Of a stretch of 64,000 nucleotides of DNA, positions 12,077 through 21,904 are shown piece by piece (positions within the stretch are counted from its first letter, which is position 1; each line of letters begins with the position of its first letter). Below the pieces are notes generated by a model. It ran no database searches. It was not told where the DNA came from and saw only the letters and a list, made by a program, of their open reading frames with translations. This stretch comes from Siphonodentalium dalli (Eukaryota; Mollusca; Scaphopoda; Gadilida; Siphonodentaliidae), in NCBI GenBank assembly GCA_032622095.1, contig CP136066.1, positions 7,713,784-7,777,783 of the forward strand, in the 5' to 3' direction. The position numbers and the translations under genes are program-made.

Positions 12077-13887
12077 CTAGGAGTAATTTAATTGCTGTTG
12101 AAGAAGTCGTCTTGGGTAGGTTCTGTATCTGACGCCAAATTTTGTTTGAAAGCTGTCAGGTTTATTGTAATGTGTTGTAGCGAGTTCCATTGCCTCCAAA
12201 CCGTATACCAAACGTGGCACTACATATGTTTTCCATAGCTCAGCCTTGACTGTATGGGTGACGCCAGTTCTTCCATACAGTCCTGATCCCATTAGTGAAT
12301 AAGCAGTGCGGCGTCCAAGTGCAACCTTTCCGTCGATGTCTGGCGTGCGCTTCGGGTCTCTCAGGATTCCGAGGTGTTTAGTCTGAAGAGGCTGAGGAAT
12401 TTCTTGACCAAAGATGAGGAGGTTTTCTGTGAGTTTTGCATTATAGACCAGGAAGTTACTCTTAGAGGCGTTGATTTTATATATGTTTTGGTTGAGAAAT
12501 CCTCTACTGTCGAGAGTTGATGCTGAGCTTCAATCGAAGAGTGGGACATTAGTGCAATGTCATCAGCACATGTTGTGTGTGGAACTTTTATGTTTCCGGT
12601 CATCGTGCCATTAAACCTGGATTCAAGATTTAGAAGGAGTTGGTTGTTGTATCTTTTGTAGTGTGCAGTGGAGAGGATGCCTCGATTTATGTTGAACGGG
12701 TCGGAGAGTTGATTTCGCCATCTGACTCTGGATGTCATATGTGTGTATAGGTTACGTAGTAAGATCCAATCTGATCCATCGATTCCATCGAGTTACAGTC
12801 TTCTGATAAGTATGTTGTGGTCGACGACATCGAAGGCTTTCTGTGCATCAAGTGTGATTATTATCAGCGGTTTCTTTTCGATTTGAGCTTCATTGATGCA
12901 TTTTGTGACTATCCGGGCTGAGTTTAGACAGGAGGTACCTTTTGTAAAACCAGATTGTAGGGGTGAATGATCGGTTGAGATGATTTGGTTGTGTCTTGTG
13001 TTGAAGATATGCTCGAGGATCTTGAGGATGAGTGTGATGACTGTGATGCCTCTGTAGTTTGTGGGAAGATGTGGGTCTCCTTTTTATGTAGACAGGGGTT
13101 AGGATGCCTTCTTTCAGCATTGCTGGGATTTCTCTTCTCTGAATAAACATGTTGAAGAATTGCGCAAGGTAGCTGAATATTTCTGGTGGTGAGCTCTTCA
13201 TATGTTCACTCGCGAGTCCAAATATATACTGTGCCTTATTTGGGTTGAGATTTCGGACGGCTTCGTAGATTTCAGTTGTAGTGATGGTGTATTTGTTATT
13301 CCCTGCTTAACACAATCAGTTGTTATCCTGGGGAGTTCACCGTCCACCATTTCCTTGTGAATAGAGTTGAAGGTTGTGTCTTGTTGTGGGGTTGCAAGCT
13401 GAGTAAAGTATTTATTCCAGCCGCTAAGGATTTCTTCAGTTGTAGAGCATACATTTTCATCAATTACAAGCTCAGTTATTTGTTCAGACTTTGTGGATAT
13501 CTGCTGTTTGACTAGCTGGAAAACGGTTTTTGGTTCATTCTTTGCTTCCATAATAGCAGTTAGTTTCTTCCCGTGTAGTTGGACGAGCTTCCGTCGCTGG
13601 ACTTTCCTAAGTGATTTCTTTGCTTGCTTCATTTTCAGACGGGCACTGTTTTCTGGATCTGCGGGTCTTCCTGCTTGTTTCCACTGGTAAAAAGGAGCTT
13701 TGCTAATCTTCATAGCGACCGTTACACCAGGGTTCCATATCTTCTTGGGGTGTGAGGACATCTTCTTTGGCGGGGGCATACTTGATTTTGCAGCATTTTT
13801 TAGGACATCAGTGCGGTGTAAAACAGCTTGTTGTGCTTGAAATTCATTTGCATTTGGCGGGAGTTCCATGTGTAGGTTATCTTGCAA
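12077..13887 (-). pseudogene. LINE ORF2, linker and reverse transcriptase, broken
   Basis: The linker at 13887-13198 is rich in Lys and Arg (core WNPGVTVAMKISKAPFYQW). Reverse transcriptase blocks follow: LKEGILTPVY near 13110, LQSGFTKGTSCLNSARIV near 12960-12900, LDAQKAFDVVDHNI near 12860-12800 (catalytic Asp), and CADDIALM near 12570, a C-for-Y form of the YADD box. After the catalytic box come KHLGILRDPKRTPDIDGKVA near 12380-12310 and the region LMGSGLYGRTG to 12077, typical of the ORF2 thumb and C-terminus. A stop follows ILIRRL, and frameshifts occur near 13200 and 12750. Confidence 0.9.
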
Positions 13888-13959
13888 TAGGATATGATAT
13901 CTCCTTGTCTAGCTTGCTCCAGTCACATATTTGTGTGTGTGATGATGTATCAAGGGAGA

Positions 13960-14799
13960 TCTCTGTCAAGGATATATTGATGACGGCTGTAACATGAACG
14001 TGTTCAGAAGTATTGTTTGATTCCATATCATAGACATGTGTCGATAATATGAGTTGGAGAGCTTGTTTTGTGCCGAATAGATAGTCAATGACTGCTGTTT
14101 ATTTACCATTGACATGGAAGAAGGTTGGTTGTGAAGACTGTAAAGTTGACAGGCTGTATTCTGTACAGAAGTAATCCAGTTTGGTGTCATGTTCATTCCC
14201 TGGACGAAGTAGCAAGGAGCCATTCATGTCGCCACACAGGAAGATGGCATGAGTTGATCGAATTTTTTTTAATTATTTCTTCTGCTTCAATCAGCGTGGC
14301 TAAGTAATTAGCTGTAGAGTGGCCGCCTCTGTCAGGTAGGTAACCGCAGATAATACAAATCGGTGGGAGATGTGGCAACCTCCAAAACAACAGGTATTGT
14401 GCCTCCATCTGGATGTTTACGTATCTTGACATTGAGCGTTTTATTGTAGAGGATAGCAATTCCTCCATATCCACGTGGTACTTGCGTAGGAGGTAAAGGA
14501 TCTTCTGAGCCTACTGCTTTAGCATGGGCGGCGTGAGTTTTTGAGATTGTGGTAAGTATTTCAAGTTGAAAGTCGAACAGCCAGTAGTGTCCGTGTATGC
14601 ACATGAAGTCGACGGTATTCAGAATGTGTTGTAGATATGTGAGGTTGCTCTGTACATTCTTGATATTGAATGTCCCTATGACAATCTTCTCCGGCCTATG
14701 TTGGTTGATGCACGGCCGTGCTTTAAAAAAGACTGCAAGTTGGCTGAGGTTGGGGTTCCGTGTCGTCATACATGGGCTTTCTCGGACTATGGTGTTCAT
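13960..14799 (-). pseudogene. LINE ORF2, endonuclease (APE) part, broken
   Basis: From a plausible ATG at 14799 the frame reads into IVIGTFNIKNVQSNL, the first APE motif (the GTFNI-type strand with its catalytic Asn). A diverged HWLF motif (HGHYWLFDF) and a GYGGIAILYN block follow. After frameshifts come GYLPDRGG and, in a third frame near 14225, CGDMNGS, the GDMN metal and DNA-binding motif. At least two frameshifts separate these blocks. In the family this domain nicks target DNA to prime reverse transcription. It cannot be made intact here. Confidence 0.85.
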
Positions 14800-16700
14800 C
14801 TGAGAATAAGGTGACGTCTTTGTGTACGGGTTCTACCGGTTCTGTAGAGAGTTCATTGCGAGTGACGAGCTCCGGGGTGGAATTACTCTTGTTTTCCTGC
14901 GATATGAATTTGACTCTTCTCTGTGGGGTGCTTTCTGGGTGCGGTTTACAGGTACAAGTAGGGTCTCTTTGTTCTGTCCTCTTTGGGCGACTTCTAAGAC
15001 GGGTGGGTGTCTTTGCCAATACTTCGTTGGTGGCTTTTTTTCAAAATGATTTCTCGGATTGTTTGCTGAATCAACACCTGGGTTCTTGTGGTATTTAGAT
15101 TGGAAATCATGTGGTGTCTGTTAAGGGTGTGCATGTGTGAATACCTGTGGCTGTTGTGTATGATGGTACTGAGTAGGATGCCGTTGATGTGGGTGAGCAG
15201 GCGGGGGTACATCTGCCAGAAGTGTGGAGGTTGATGATCGTACTGAGGTTGATTGAAGACGTATGCTGGTTGATGTGGAGGAATCCATGGCTTCGTGGTC
15301 ATCCTTGGGAGGTGTGGATGTGGCATTATGCCATGTTCTTTTGGGAAGAGATCTCGTACTTGGTGTCTAAGGACGAAGATAGCGTCGCCTGTATCAGCGT
15401 CACCATTGGGAGAGTATACATTCTGGTGGTTTTGTGTTTTTGTGTTTGATTTTGGAGAGTTCTCCGGGATATTGCAGTTTACTTGCATCCGGAGTATGCG
15501 ATTTGAGTTTTCTACCTCTGTCAGGCGCGCCTCAAGTTTAGTGATGATCACATTTGCCATATTCAGTTTTGCCATTAGTTCACTGGGTGGGGGTGCAATT
15601 TTGTTTTTTGGTCCTGTCCTTTTTTTGGTTTTCGGTGGCGGAAGTTTCATCTTCTGTACTGGGCTAGTGCTGCAGGGCGATTCTGTGGGTTCCGGCATCT
15701 GCTGTTGGATAGGAGTACTATTTGTTCTGTTCGTATCCATTGGCGATGGGATGATCAATCTAGGAGAAGAGGAATGGTGCTCTGGAGAACCAAATTCAAC
15801 ACAGGAGACATCGTTTTTTGGGAGAGAATCTACCGATGCACCTGGTAAGCTGTGTGCAGATTGGTGTGAGATGATGAAACTTGTGTGGGTCTGATACAGA
15901 GTTAGTTGTCGGCATGCAAGGCAGCTATACTTCGGTGTACCTTCATAGAATTCAGTTAATTCTTCATCTAGGAATTCACAGCTGTTGTGATACCATTGGA
16001 TACATATGTCGCATGTAATCCTTTTTCCTGTTCCTCGACTTGCAAGTTACAGTGTGTACAAGTTTCAAGGGTGGGGTGGGCGGGAGCTTCGTCATCTGTT
16101 TTGTCTGTGATGGCTTGTAGTGGGTCGACATACATGGAGGTGCAGTTTTCTGGGTGGTCAATGCTTTTCTTAACACATCTATCTAGCAGGGCTGAAAAAC
16201 ACCTGTCGATTGTTGACATTCCTGGTTTCTGTTTGATATTATTTATAAGTTCTGGTATTATGTCATCTTGGAAGATTGGAGTAGCTCTGCCATTTACCAG
16301 GAGTGAGCATTGGGGATGATACATGTTTATGGTGAATTTAAGAAGCTTTCCCGGTTGGCCTGTGGCTAGTCTACTCTGGCAAGTGATGACTGCTTCTGGT
16401 TTATTGTCGTTCATGTCAATTGGAACGATGTTATACTTGACTAGTAATTGAGGAGTGCCGAAGATATATATAATTTATTCCTTGAGTAAATGATAGCAGC
16501 CAGCACTGCACTCTATTTTCAGTTGGGTTCCTTTGTCTCTTGGAATTATGTTGATAAAAGGTTTATTACAGGCCTTTTGCAGTTTATGGACAGTTTTATG
16601 ATGGTTCAGTTCATAGTCTTTCTTAATTATAGATGCTGGGATGTGTGGGTTGTCGTTGTAGACAATTTGTTAATGGTCTGAGTTATTTCTGGATTGGTTG
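14723..16700 (-). pseudogene. LINE ORF1: PHD finger plus coiled coil, broken
   Basis: Coding similarity begins upstream of the ATG at 16414, with in-frame stops, so the true start is lost. The block NMYHPQCSLLVNG lies near 16320. A PHD-type finger follows at about 16080-15900: CTHC, then after a +1 shift CDICIQWYHNSCEFL, then YSCLAC, giving the C4HC3 ligands. A Lys/Pro-rich stretch and a likely coiled coil (ANVIITKLEARLTEVENS) lie near 15590-15500. A His/Pro-rich region follows, and the C-terminal tail ends at 14723. The ORF1 tail overlaps the ORF2 start by about 75 bp. At least two frameshifts and several stops are present. PHD fingers in ORF1 are known from CR1-group LINEs and are thought to help bind nucleic acid or chromatin; that role here is by analogy. 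Confidence 0.8.
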
Positions 16701-16799
16701 AGGAGTGAGGTCACCATGGAGGGTCCGTGGATTACATTGTCCCGAGGAGTTTGCCGTGGGCTCAATGTGTGATTAGATATCATTTTCCTCAATCAATCC

Positions 16800-17945
16800 G
16801 CCCAACAATGCGATATATGTGTAGCAAGGAGTGACGCACTGCGATGTATGGGTAGCAAGGAGTTACACGACGTGATATATGGGTAGCAAAGAGTGACACG
16901 GCACGAAGTATGGGTAGCAAGGAGTGACACGACGTGGTGTGTGGGTAGCAAGGAGTGACACGACGTGATATATGGGTAGCAAGGAGTGACACGGCGCGAT
17001 TTATGGCTAACAATGAGTGACACGGCGCGATTTATGGCTAACAAGGAGTGACACGACGCGATGTATGGGTAGCAAGGAGTGACACGACGCGATGTATGGG
17101 TAGCAAAGTGTGACACGTCGCGATCTATGGGTACCAAGAAGTGACACGACGCGATATATGGGAAGCAAAGTGTGACACGACGCGAGTTATGGCTAACAAG
17201 GAGTGACACGACGCGATGTATGGGTAGCAAGGAGTGACACGGCGCGATGTGTGGGTAGCAAGGAGTGACACGACGCGAGATATGGGTAGCAAGGAGTGAT
17301 ACGGCGCGATTTATGGCTTACAATGAGTGACACGGCGCTATTTATGGCTAACAAGGAGTGACACGACGCGATGTATGGGTAGCAAGGAGTGACACGACGT
17401 GATATATGGGTAGCAATCTGTGACACAGCGCGATTTATGGCTAACAAGGAGTGACACTATGCGATGTATGGGTATCAAGGATTGACACGACGTGGCGTGT
17501 TGGTAGCAAGGAGTGACACGGCGCGTTGCATGCGTAGCAAGGAGTGACACGACGTGACATATGTGTAGCAATGCGTGACACGGCCCGATTTATGGCTAAC
17601 AATGAGTGAAACGGCGCGATTTATGGCTAACAAGGCGTGACACGACGTGGTGTGTGGTTAGCAAGGAGCGACACGACGCGATCTACGGGAAGCAAAGAGT
17701 GACACGACCCGATATATGGGTACCAAGGAGTGACACGACGATATATATGGGTAGCAAGGAGATACGACGCGATGTATTGGTAGCAAGGAGTGACACGACG
17801 CGATGTATGTGTAGCAAGGAGTGACACTACGCGATGTATGGGTAGCGAGGAGTGATACGACGCGATGTATGGGTAGCAAAGAGTGACACGCGCGATCTAT
17901 GGTTACCAAGGAGTGACACGACGCGATATATGTGAAGCAAAGAGT
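16800..17945. repeat. 31-bp satellite array (about 37 copies)
   Basis: The unit GTATGGGTAGCAAGGAGTGA plus CACGACGCGAT is 31 bp. Variation is mostly at the CpG-rich ACGACGCGAT block and at GGGTAGCAAGG, with a GGCTAACAAGG subtype. Because 31 is not a multiple of 3, all three frames read through different phases and give spurious frames of 66-145 codons on both strands. These are not genes. The array separates the LINE 5' end from the exon at 17977. Confidence 0.95.
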
Positions 17946-17976
17946 GTTTCCTAGCGATTTGGGGAGTGGTCAGCAG

Positions 17977-18125
17977 GACGTATCCATATGAGAGATTCCT
18001 TTTTATAAGACACGAGAAATATTATATCCAGAACCACATATCTGAATCACTTGCGCAGTTTAACCCTTCCATGACTGGAGCTTCAACGATATTGCTGAGT
18101 TTATTCGCCATCATGGTACCACTAG
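17977..18125 (+). CDS. Candidate internal exon of an unrecognised gene
   Basis: The acceptor GTCAGCAG is followed by an open frame starting TYPYERFLFIRHEKYYIQ and ending in a hydrophobic stretch, ILLSLFAIMVPL. The donor is CTAG/GTAAGACC at 18126. The exon is 49 codons plus split codons. The donor leaves one base, and the exon at 18431 starts with the two bases that complete that codon, so splicing would keep the frame. I do not recognise the family. The upstream side is the 31-bp satellite, so earlier exons are distant or lost, and the locus may be a pseudogene. Confidence 0.45.
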
Positions 18126-18212
18126 GTAAGACCGTGAGCTGATAACACAATGTAAAGAATATATTCACCGCTGGTTACATGATCCTATTATTAACATATT
18201 CAACCTGTCAAT

Positions 18213-18340
18213 GACTTATCCATTTGAGAGATTCATTTTTATAAGAGACAACGAGAAGTATCATATCCTGAAGTTTAACACTTCCATGACTGGAGCTTCA
18301 TCGATATTGCTGAGTTTATTCGCCATCATTGTACCACTAG
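18213..18340 (+). pseudogene. Tandem duplicate of the preceding exon, acceptor lost
   Basis: The sequence repeats 17977-18125 plus its downstream intron start 215 bp later; GTAAGACCGTGAGCTG follows both. It reads YPFERFIFIRDNEKYH and ILLSLFAIIVPL. It lacks about 21 bases found in the middle of the first copy. At the acceptor position the first copy has GTCAGCAGGAC while this one has GTCAATGAC, and no AG lies in the usual place. It is therefore probably not used as a separate exon, though its donor is intact. Confidence 0.5.
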
Positions 18341-18430
18341 GTAAGACCGTGAGCTGATAACACAATGTATAGACTATATCCACAGCTGGTTAAATGATCC
18401 TATTATTATATGTATTGACCTCCTTTACAG

Positions 18431-18549
18431 AAGAGCTTACAAAAGATCCTCTATTCAATAATACCATTTTTTGTGTGGAAAACTTCAATATGCAAGAAGT
18501 CATTGGCTTATTTGAAGAAATCTGTAACCGAACAAGGGCACGCTCCCAC
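18431..18549 (+). CDS. Candidate last exon of the same gene, interrupted by a MULE before its stop
   Basis: The acceptor CTCCTTTACAG is followed by EELTKDPLFNNTIFCVENFN and, after MQEVIGLFEE, the end ICNRTRARSH. The phase matches the donors at 18126 and 18341. Removing the MULE and one target duplication puts TAA directly after the His codon, so the ancestral protein probably ended RARSH. With the element in place the frame runs on about 50 residues into the terminal repeat (RTLALTDPGSYGP-like) and stops at 18702. The product is unknown. Confidence 0.5.
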
Positions 18550-18556
18550 GGTATGC

Positions 18557-18665
18557 GGCTTATACGGACCCTGGCTCTTACGGACCCTGGCTCTTACGGA
18601 CCCTGGCTTTTACGGACCACCGGCTCTTACGGACCCTGGCTTATACGGACCCCGGCTTATACGGA
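18557..18665. repeat. 16-bp minisatellite in the left MULE terminal repeat
   Basis: About seven units of the type CTGGCTCTTACGGACC, with TATACGG and TTTTACGG variants. The same unit occurs inverted in the right terminal repeat. In frame it encodes a LTDPGSYGPW-like repeat, which is incidental. Confidence 0.9.
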
Positions 18666-18880
18666 CCCTCAATTTTATTGTTTATGTTTTATGTTTATTT
18701 AAATAAATTTAAATTATGATTGTCTTTTCACACATATATCTGTATTAATTGAGATTTTCGGTAATTTTTTTGGTGATTTTCAAACTTTATGAATTTTACT
18801 TATATTTATGAATTTAATATATAATTATGTATATATCTGTATTAATTGAGAATTTCGGTGATGTTCTGACTTGAAAAAAA

Positions 18881-19118
18881 GCATTTATTGAATCGTGTTA
18901 ATTAATCTCTTCGCCGTTGTATAAACACGCGTGTGTGATCCCTTTATGTCGTTGTATAAACAGACACGCGGTGATAAATGGTCAGTGAATGGTGACAGGG
19001 CATTTATTGAATCGTGTTAATTAATCTCTTCGCCGTTGTATAAACACGCGTGTGTGATCCCTTTATGTCATTGTATAAACAGACATGGGATGATGAATGG
19101 TCAGTGATTGGTGATCAG
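18881..19118. repeat. 119-bp tandem duplication inside the MULE
   Basis: GCATTTATTGAATCGTGTTA begins at 18881 and again at 19000, and the following 119 bases are nearly identical (ACACGCGTGTGTGATCCC in both). It lies upstream of the zinc-finger exon and may belong to the promoter region of the parent transposon. Confidence 0.85.
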
Positions 19119-19221
19119 GATGAATCCACTGAGTTTGATTTGTTATGAAAACATGTTAGTAAAAACACAACTGGTATATATTTTATTCAACTGATTTATT
19201 GTTGACTGGCATAATTCCACA

Positions 19222-19327
19222 ATGTCTAACTGTGCTTCATGTGGAGATACTATTCGGCATCGTCAGGAGGTTATTGGCTGCATTGAACCTGAATGTTCCC
19301 GTTTGACGCATCGGGTTTGTGACACAG
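19222..19327 (+). pseudogene. MULE protein, N-terminal zinc-finger exon
   Basis: The ATG at 19222 opens MSNCASCGDTI, then RHRQEVIGC, and the finger ends CSRLTHRVCDTG. This gives a C-x2-C ... C ... C ... H-x2-C pattern. The exon ends at a near-perfect donor, ACAG/GTGAGT. The pattern matches, from memory, the small zinc finger that opens many animal proteins with a MULE transposase domain (CxxCG ... RQ ... C ... C ... HR.C.TG). The core transposase that should follow is deleted. A database search would be needed to confirm the family. Confidence 0.6.
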
Positions 19328-19348
19328 GTGAGTTATACAACAATTATC

Positions 19349-19606
19349 TGGCACAATCGACTCAACCATCCGGCGAAAAAGGGAAATCTACCATTCTACG
19401 TACTAGTCACCCTACTCAACGAAGAGGCAGCTGATACACCAACCAACATCAGGATGGTTTCCGAAGGGAAGATGCGTAGACGACAGGAGAGGAAAACGAG
19501 GGAGACGACCGGAAAGTTAATGACATTGTGGAGAGACTACTCGTCGATGAGGATAAGTGCCAGCAAAATACTAAAAGAAGCCGCCAAGCTGTACGCCCCA
19601 GTTTAA
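19349..19606 (+). pseudogene. MULE protein, C-terminal fragment
   Basis: The frame opens WHNRLNHPAKKGNLPFYVLV, then TLLNEEA, and later LMTLWRDYSSMRISASKIL, ending in LYAPV and TAA. The WHNRLN ... FY.LV.LL..EA ... LW..Y order resembles the C-terminal end of animal MULE-domain proteins. It sits only about 20 bp after the zinc-finger donor and in a different frame, so a deletion joined intron 1 to the last coding part. No catalytic residues remain. Confidence 0.6.
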
Positions 19607-19752
19607 ATAATGTTTGTCTGATGTAACTTTGTTCGATTTTGTTTATCATCATATTTTTGTTTTCTCTGTATGTATGTTGTCATAATTTAAATTTATTTAA
19701 ATAAACATAAAACATAACAAATAAAATTGTGTATTTTAATTGAGATCAGTAT

Positions 19753-19868
19753 GAGCCAAGGTCCGTATAAGCCGGGGGTCCGTATGATCCAGGGTCCGTA
19801 TGAGCCGGAGGTCCGTATGAGCCAGGGTCCGTATGAGCCAGGGTCCGTAAGAGCCAGGGTCCGTATCA
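19753..19868. repeat. 16-bp minisatellite in the right MULE terminal repeat
   Basis: About seven inverted units of the type GGTCCGTATGAGCCAG, the reverse complement of the left-end unit, with GTAAGAG and GTATAAG variants. It is part of the right terminal inverted repeat. Confidence 0.9.
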
Positions 19869-19907
19869 GCCGGCATTCGCTCCCACTAAGTGTTGATTGC
19901 ACGCTAG

Positions 19908-20006
19908 CTAGTTATTTAGTTCGTTAGTTAGTTATCTAGTTCGTTAGTTATTTAGTTAGTTAGTTATTTAGTTTGTTACTAAGTTAGTTATTAAGTTAGT
20001 TAGTCC
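19908..20006. repeat. (TTAG)n-type microsatellite
   Basis: Imperfect tetranucleotide repeat (GTTAGTTATTTAGTTCGTTA and similar) just outside the MULE. Confidence 0.9.
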
Positions 20007-21111
20007 GGGGTTTAATGGTGTTTCGGCCACGATGCCACATCTCGACAAGTTGATTGCAAGTCGATTAGGGCGAAGAACAGTGGGACAGAAAAGGATACAC
20101 ACAAATAATACATACCGTAAATGAAAACTGGAAGCGAGACAGAGATATTGTAAGAGTTTAAAAAGAATATTAGAGATCAGAGGGCGTGAGGTGCAATTAT
20201 ATATACGAACCGTTGTATTGTCAATTTGAATAGTTTGCTGTATTCGGAGTAGTAAATTATGTTATCTTCACATGAAGCTTCAAGAAAATATCAGGTACAA
20301 ATGTGTCCCGATATTTTATTGCAGCACAGATTACACTAGTGAGAACGCGGCGGTATAGATGGTGGTGGTAGAGCTCAATCAGGCTAGTATTAGTCGTGCT
20401 GGTACATTGGTCCAAGTGAATTGCTTCCGGCAACAATCTATCGTCCATGTCGGTAATTCGTAGCATCGCTCTTTGGTGGAGTGAAACATGCCACCCATGT
20501 CTCAACTTTTATGCACTCATAAATACATTCCAACAGAGAGCCAACGAGAAAGTGTTTACGTTATTTGAAATCAGGTACATGCCTATGTTATTAATTAATG
20601 TTTTATCTCACGTGACTTTCTCGCTTTCTGACTGGCTGCACACTGCAATACTATTTTACGATACTATTATGTTTAGAAACATACTCATTTCCCACAATCG
20701 GATTGCCGCCTGCAGACAAGACACATCTGAAACTATATACATTGCACGATACTTGTTGCAAATCGATATACCATTATACTTATTGGTGAATTTGAACGAT
20801 CTTACAGATGCCTAGAACGGTATTTGTAACTTCCTTTTCCGTTTTAATTGAAAATGAACAAGTTCACTTCTCAATTTCGCCGAATTATCTTTGTTAATCA
20901 CGTATATAAGGAAGAAAATGGACGAATCATGACGGGATGCTGTTAAATGTATCTAATGACATATCTATGCTCCCCTGCCATTGTCAAAAGATTGCCGTGT
21001 TATTGTAAAATCTGAAACTGATTTCCAAAATTCACGGTAAATAAAAATGTTACAATATAATTTGCAGAAATTGTGTAAGAATTGACACAAATATTCGTAT
21101 AATATAATAAA
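20007..21111. other. Unique-looking stretch, no gene recognised
   Basis: The longest frames are 122 codons (+ 20447-20815) and 82 codons (- 20257-20505). Neither shows a recognisable domain or convincing splice signals. I see no repeat structure. Confidence 0.4.
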
Positions 21112-21904
21112 CTAGCAGGTTAGCCCGCCACTGGCGGCAATCGTCAGAAACATGACAATTTTAAATTTTTTAAATTAATTTTTTTAATTAATTAATTGTT
21201 TTGTTTTTCAATGAGTTAATGATGAGCCCGACGTTGTCCGGGCTATTCAAAAATCAAATTTCAATTCGATAGCTCCACCCGTTTCCAAGATCTGGTCTGC
21301 GCATGCGCGAAGCTGGCGTCGCACGGGCTGGGCGACCCGACAAAATTCGTATCCGGGGCAAGATACATTCACATACCAAATTTTAAGTCGATAGCTCCAC
21401 CCGTTTCCGAGATCTCGTCTGCCGGGATTTCTGAGGAACATTATGCCTATATCACACTTTATATCCACACTAACTACCCCCCTAAGCCCTGACCTAAGTG
21501 TCATACATACTATAACAATGATGCTGAACACTTTGAGGCAATTATATTGCTGAAATGTTGTAAGAGTACTATGGCATCCAATAAATCTCCCCGCATAGGA
21601 AACCACTCAAAATCCCGTATATCTCTCTACAGATACTAATAACGTTGAATGGTAAACAAACGCTCTTTATAGCGATGCGTCAAAAACAAACGCTCATTAA
21701 ATTATCACTTGATCAACCACCGCAGTGCCGTTTTTTGTGACTGAGATTGGAGAACGGGTGCTCTGAGCTTCTCAAAAACGCCGCGACGACGATTCCCGTT
21801 GGATTTTACCTTTAGATAGGAAGTTTGGTCCTGATCGGTCAACCCGTTTTCGATTCTATGAAGTACACATATATATACGGAAGTCTCAAAATATATAGTA
21901 TAGA
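21112..21904 (-). mobile_element. Family-1 Helitron, tandem copy A
   Basis: On the minus strand it starts TCTATACTATATATTTTGAG and ends with a GC-rich hairpin (CCGCC-AGT-GGCGG), a 9-nt tail and CTAG followed by T. These are canonical Helitron ends (5' TC, 3' hairpin plus CTRR, insertion before T). The inside holds two ~119-bp core units (TCGATAGCTCCACCCGTTTC, GCGCATGCGC). No Rep or helicase is present, so it is non-autonomous. This is the outermost 3' end of the array. Confidence 0.85.

Larger units (their letters stand above)
11950..16790 (-). mobile_element. Decayed CR1/jockey-type LINE (PHD ORF1, APE endonuclease, reverse transcriptase)
   Basis: Read on the minus strand the order is: an ORF1 with a PHD-type C4HC3 finger, a proline-rich and coiled-coil region, then ORF2 with an AP-endonuclease domain, a basic linker, a reverse transcriptase and a C-terminal region. 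This order is typical of CR1-group LINEs. Stops and frameshifts break both ORFs, so this copy is dead. The 5' end abuts the 31-bp satellite near 16790. The 3' end is set only roughly, because I see no poly(A) or clear tail repeat after the last ORF2 sequence at 12077. Confidence 0.9.
18550..19877 (+). mobile_element. Internally deleted Mutator-like (MULE) transposon with 9-bp target duplication
   Basis: The terminal inverted repeats run from 18550 to about 18722 and from about 19678 to 19877. Each has an end of the type ATGC(C)GGCTTATACGG, a 16-bp minisatellite, then an AT-rich segment shared in inverted form (TTATTTAAATAAATTTAAAT). Both sides are flanked by the same 9 bases, CGCTCCCAC (18541-18549 and 19878-19886); 9-bp duplications are the MULE hallmark. 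The inside keeps only the N-terminal zinc-finger exon and the C-terminal end of a MULE-domain protein, with the catalytic core missing. The element cannot move on its own. Confidence 0.85.

Noticed and set aside
15189-15894. Plus-strand frames of 86-199 codons across the LINE
   Set aside because: They are antisense shadows of the proline-rich LINE ORF1.
16789-17909. Frames of 66-145 codons on both strands
   Set aside because: Products of the 31-bp satellite, which cycles through all frames.
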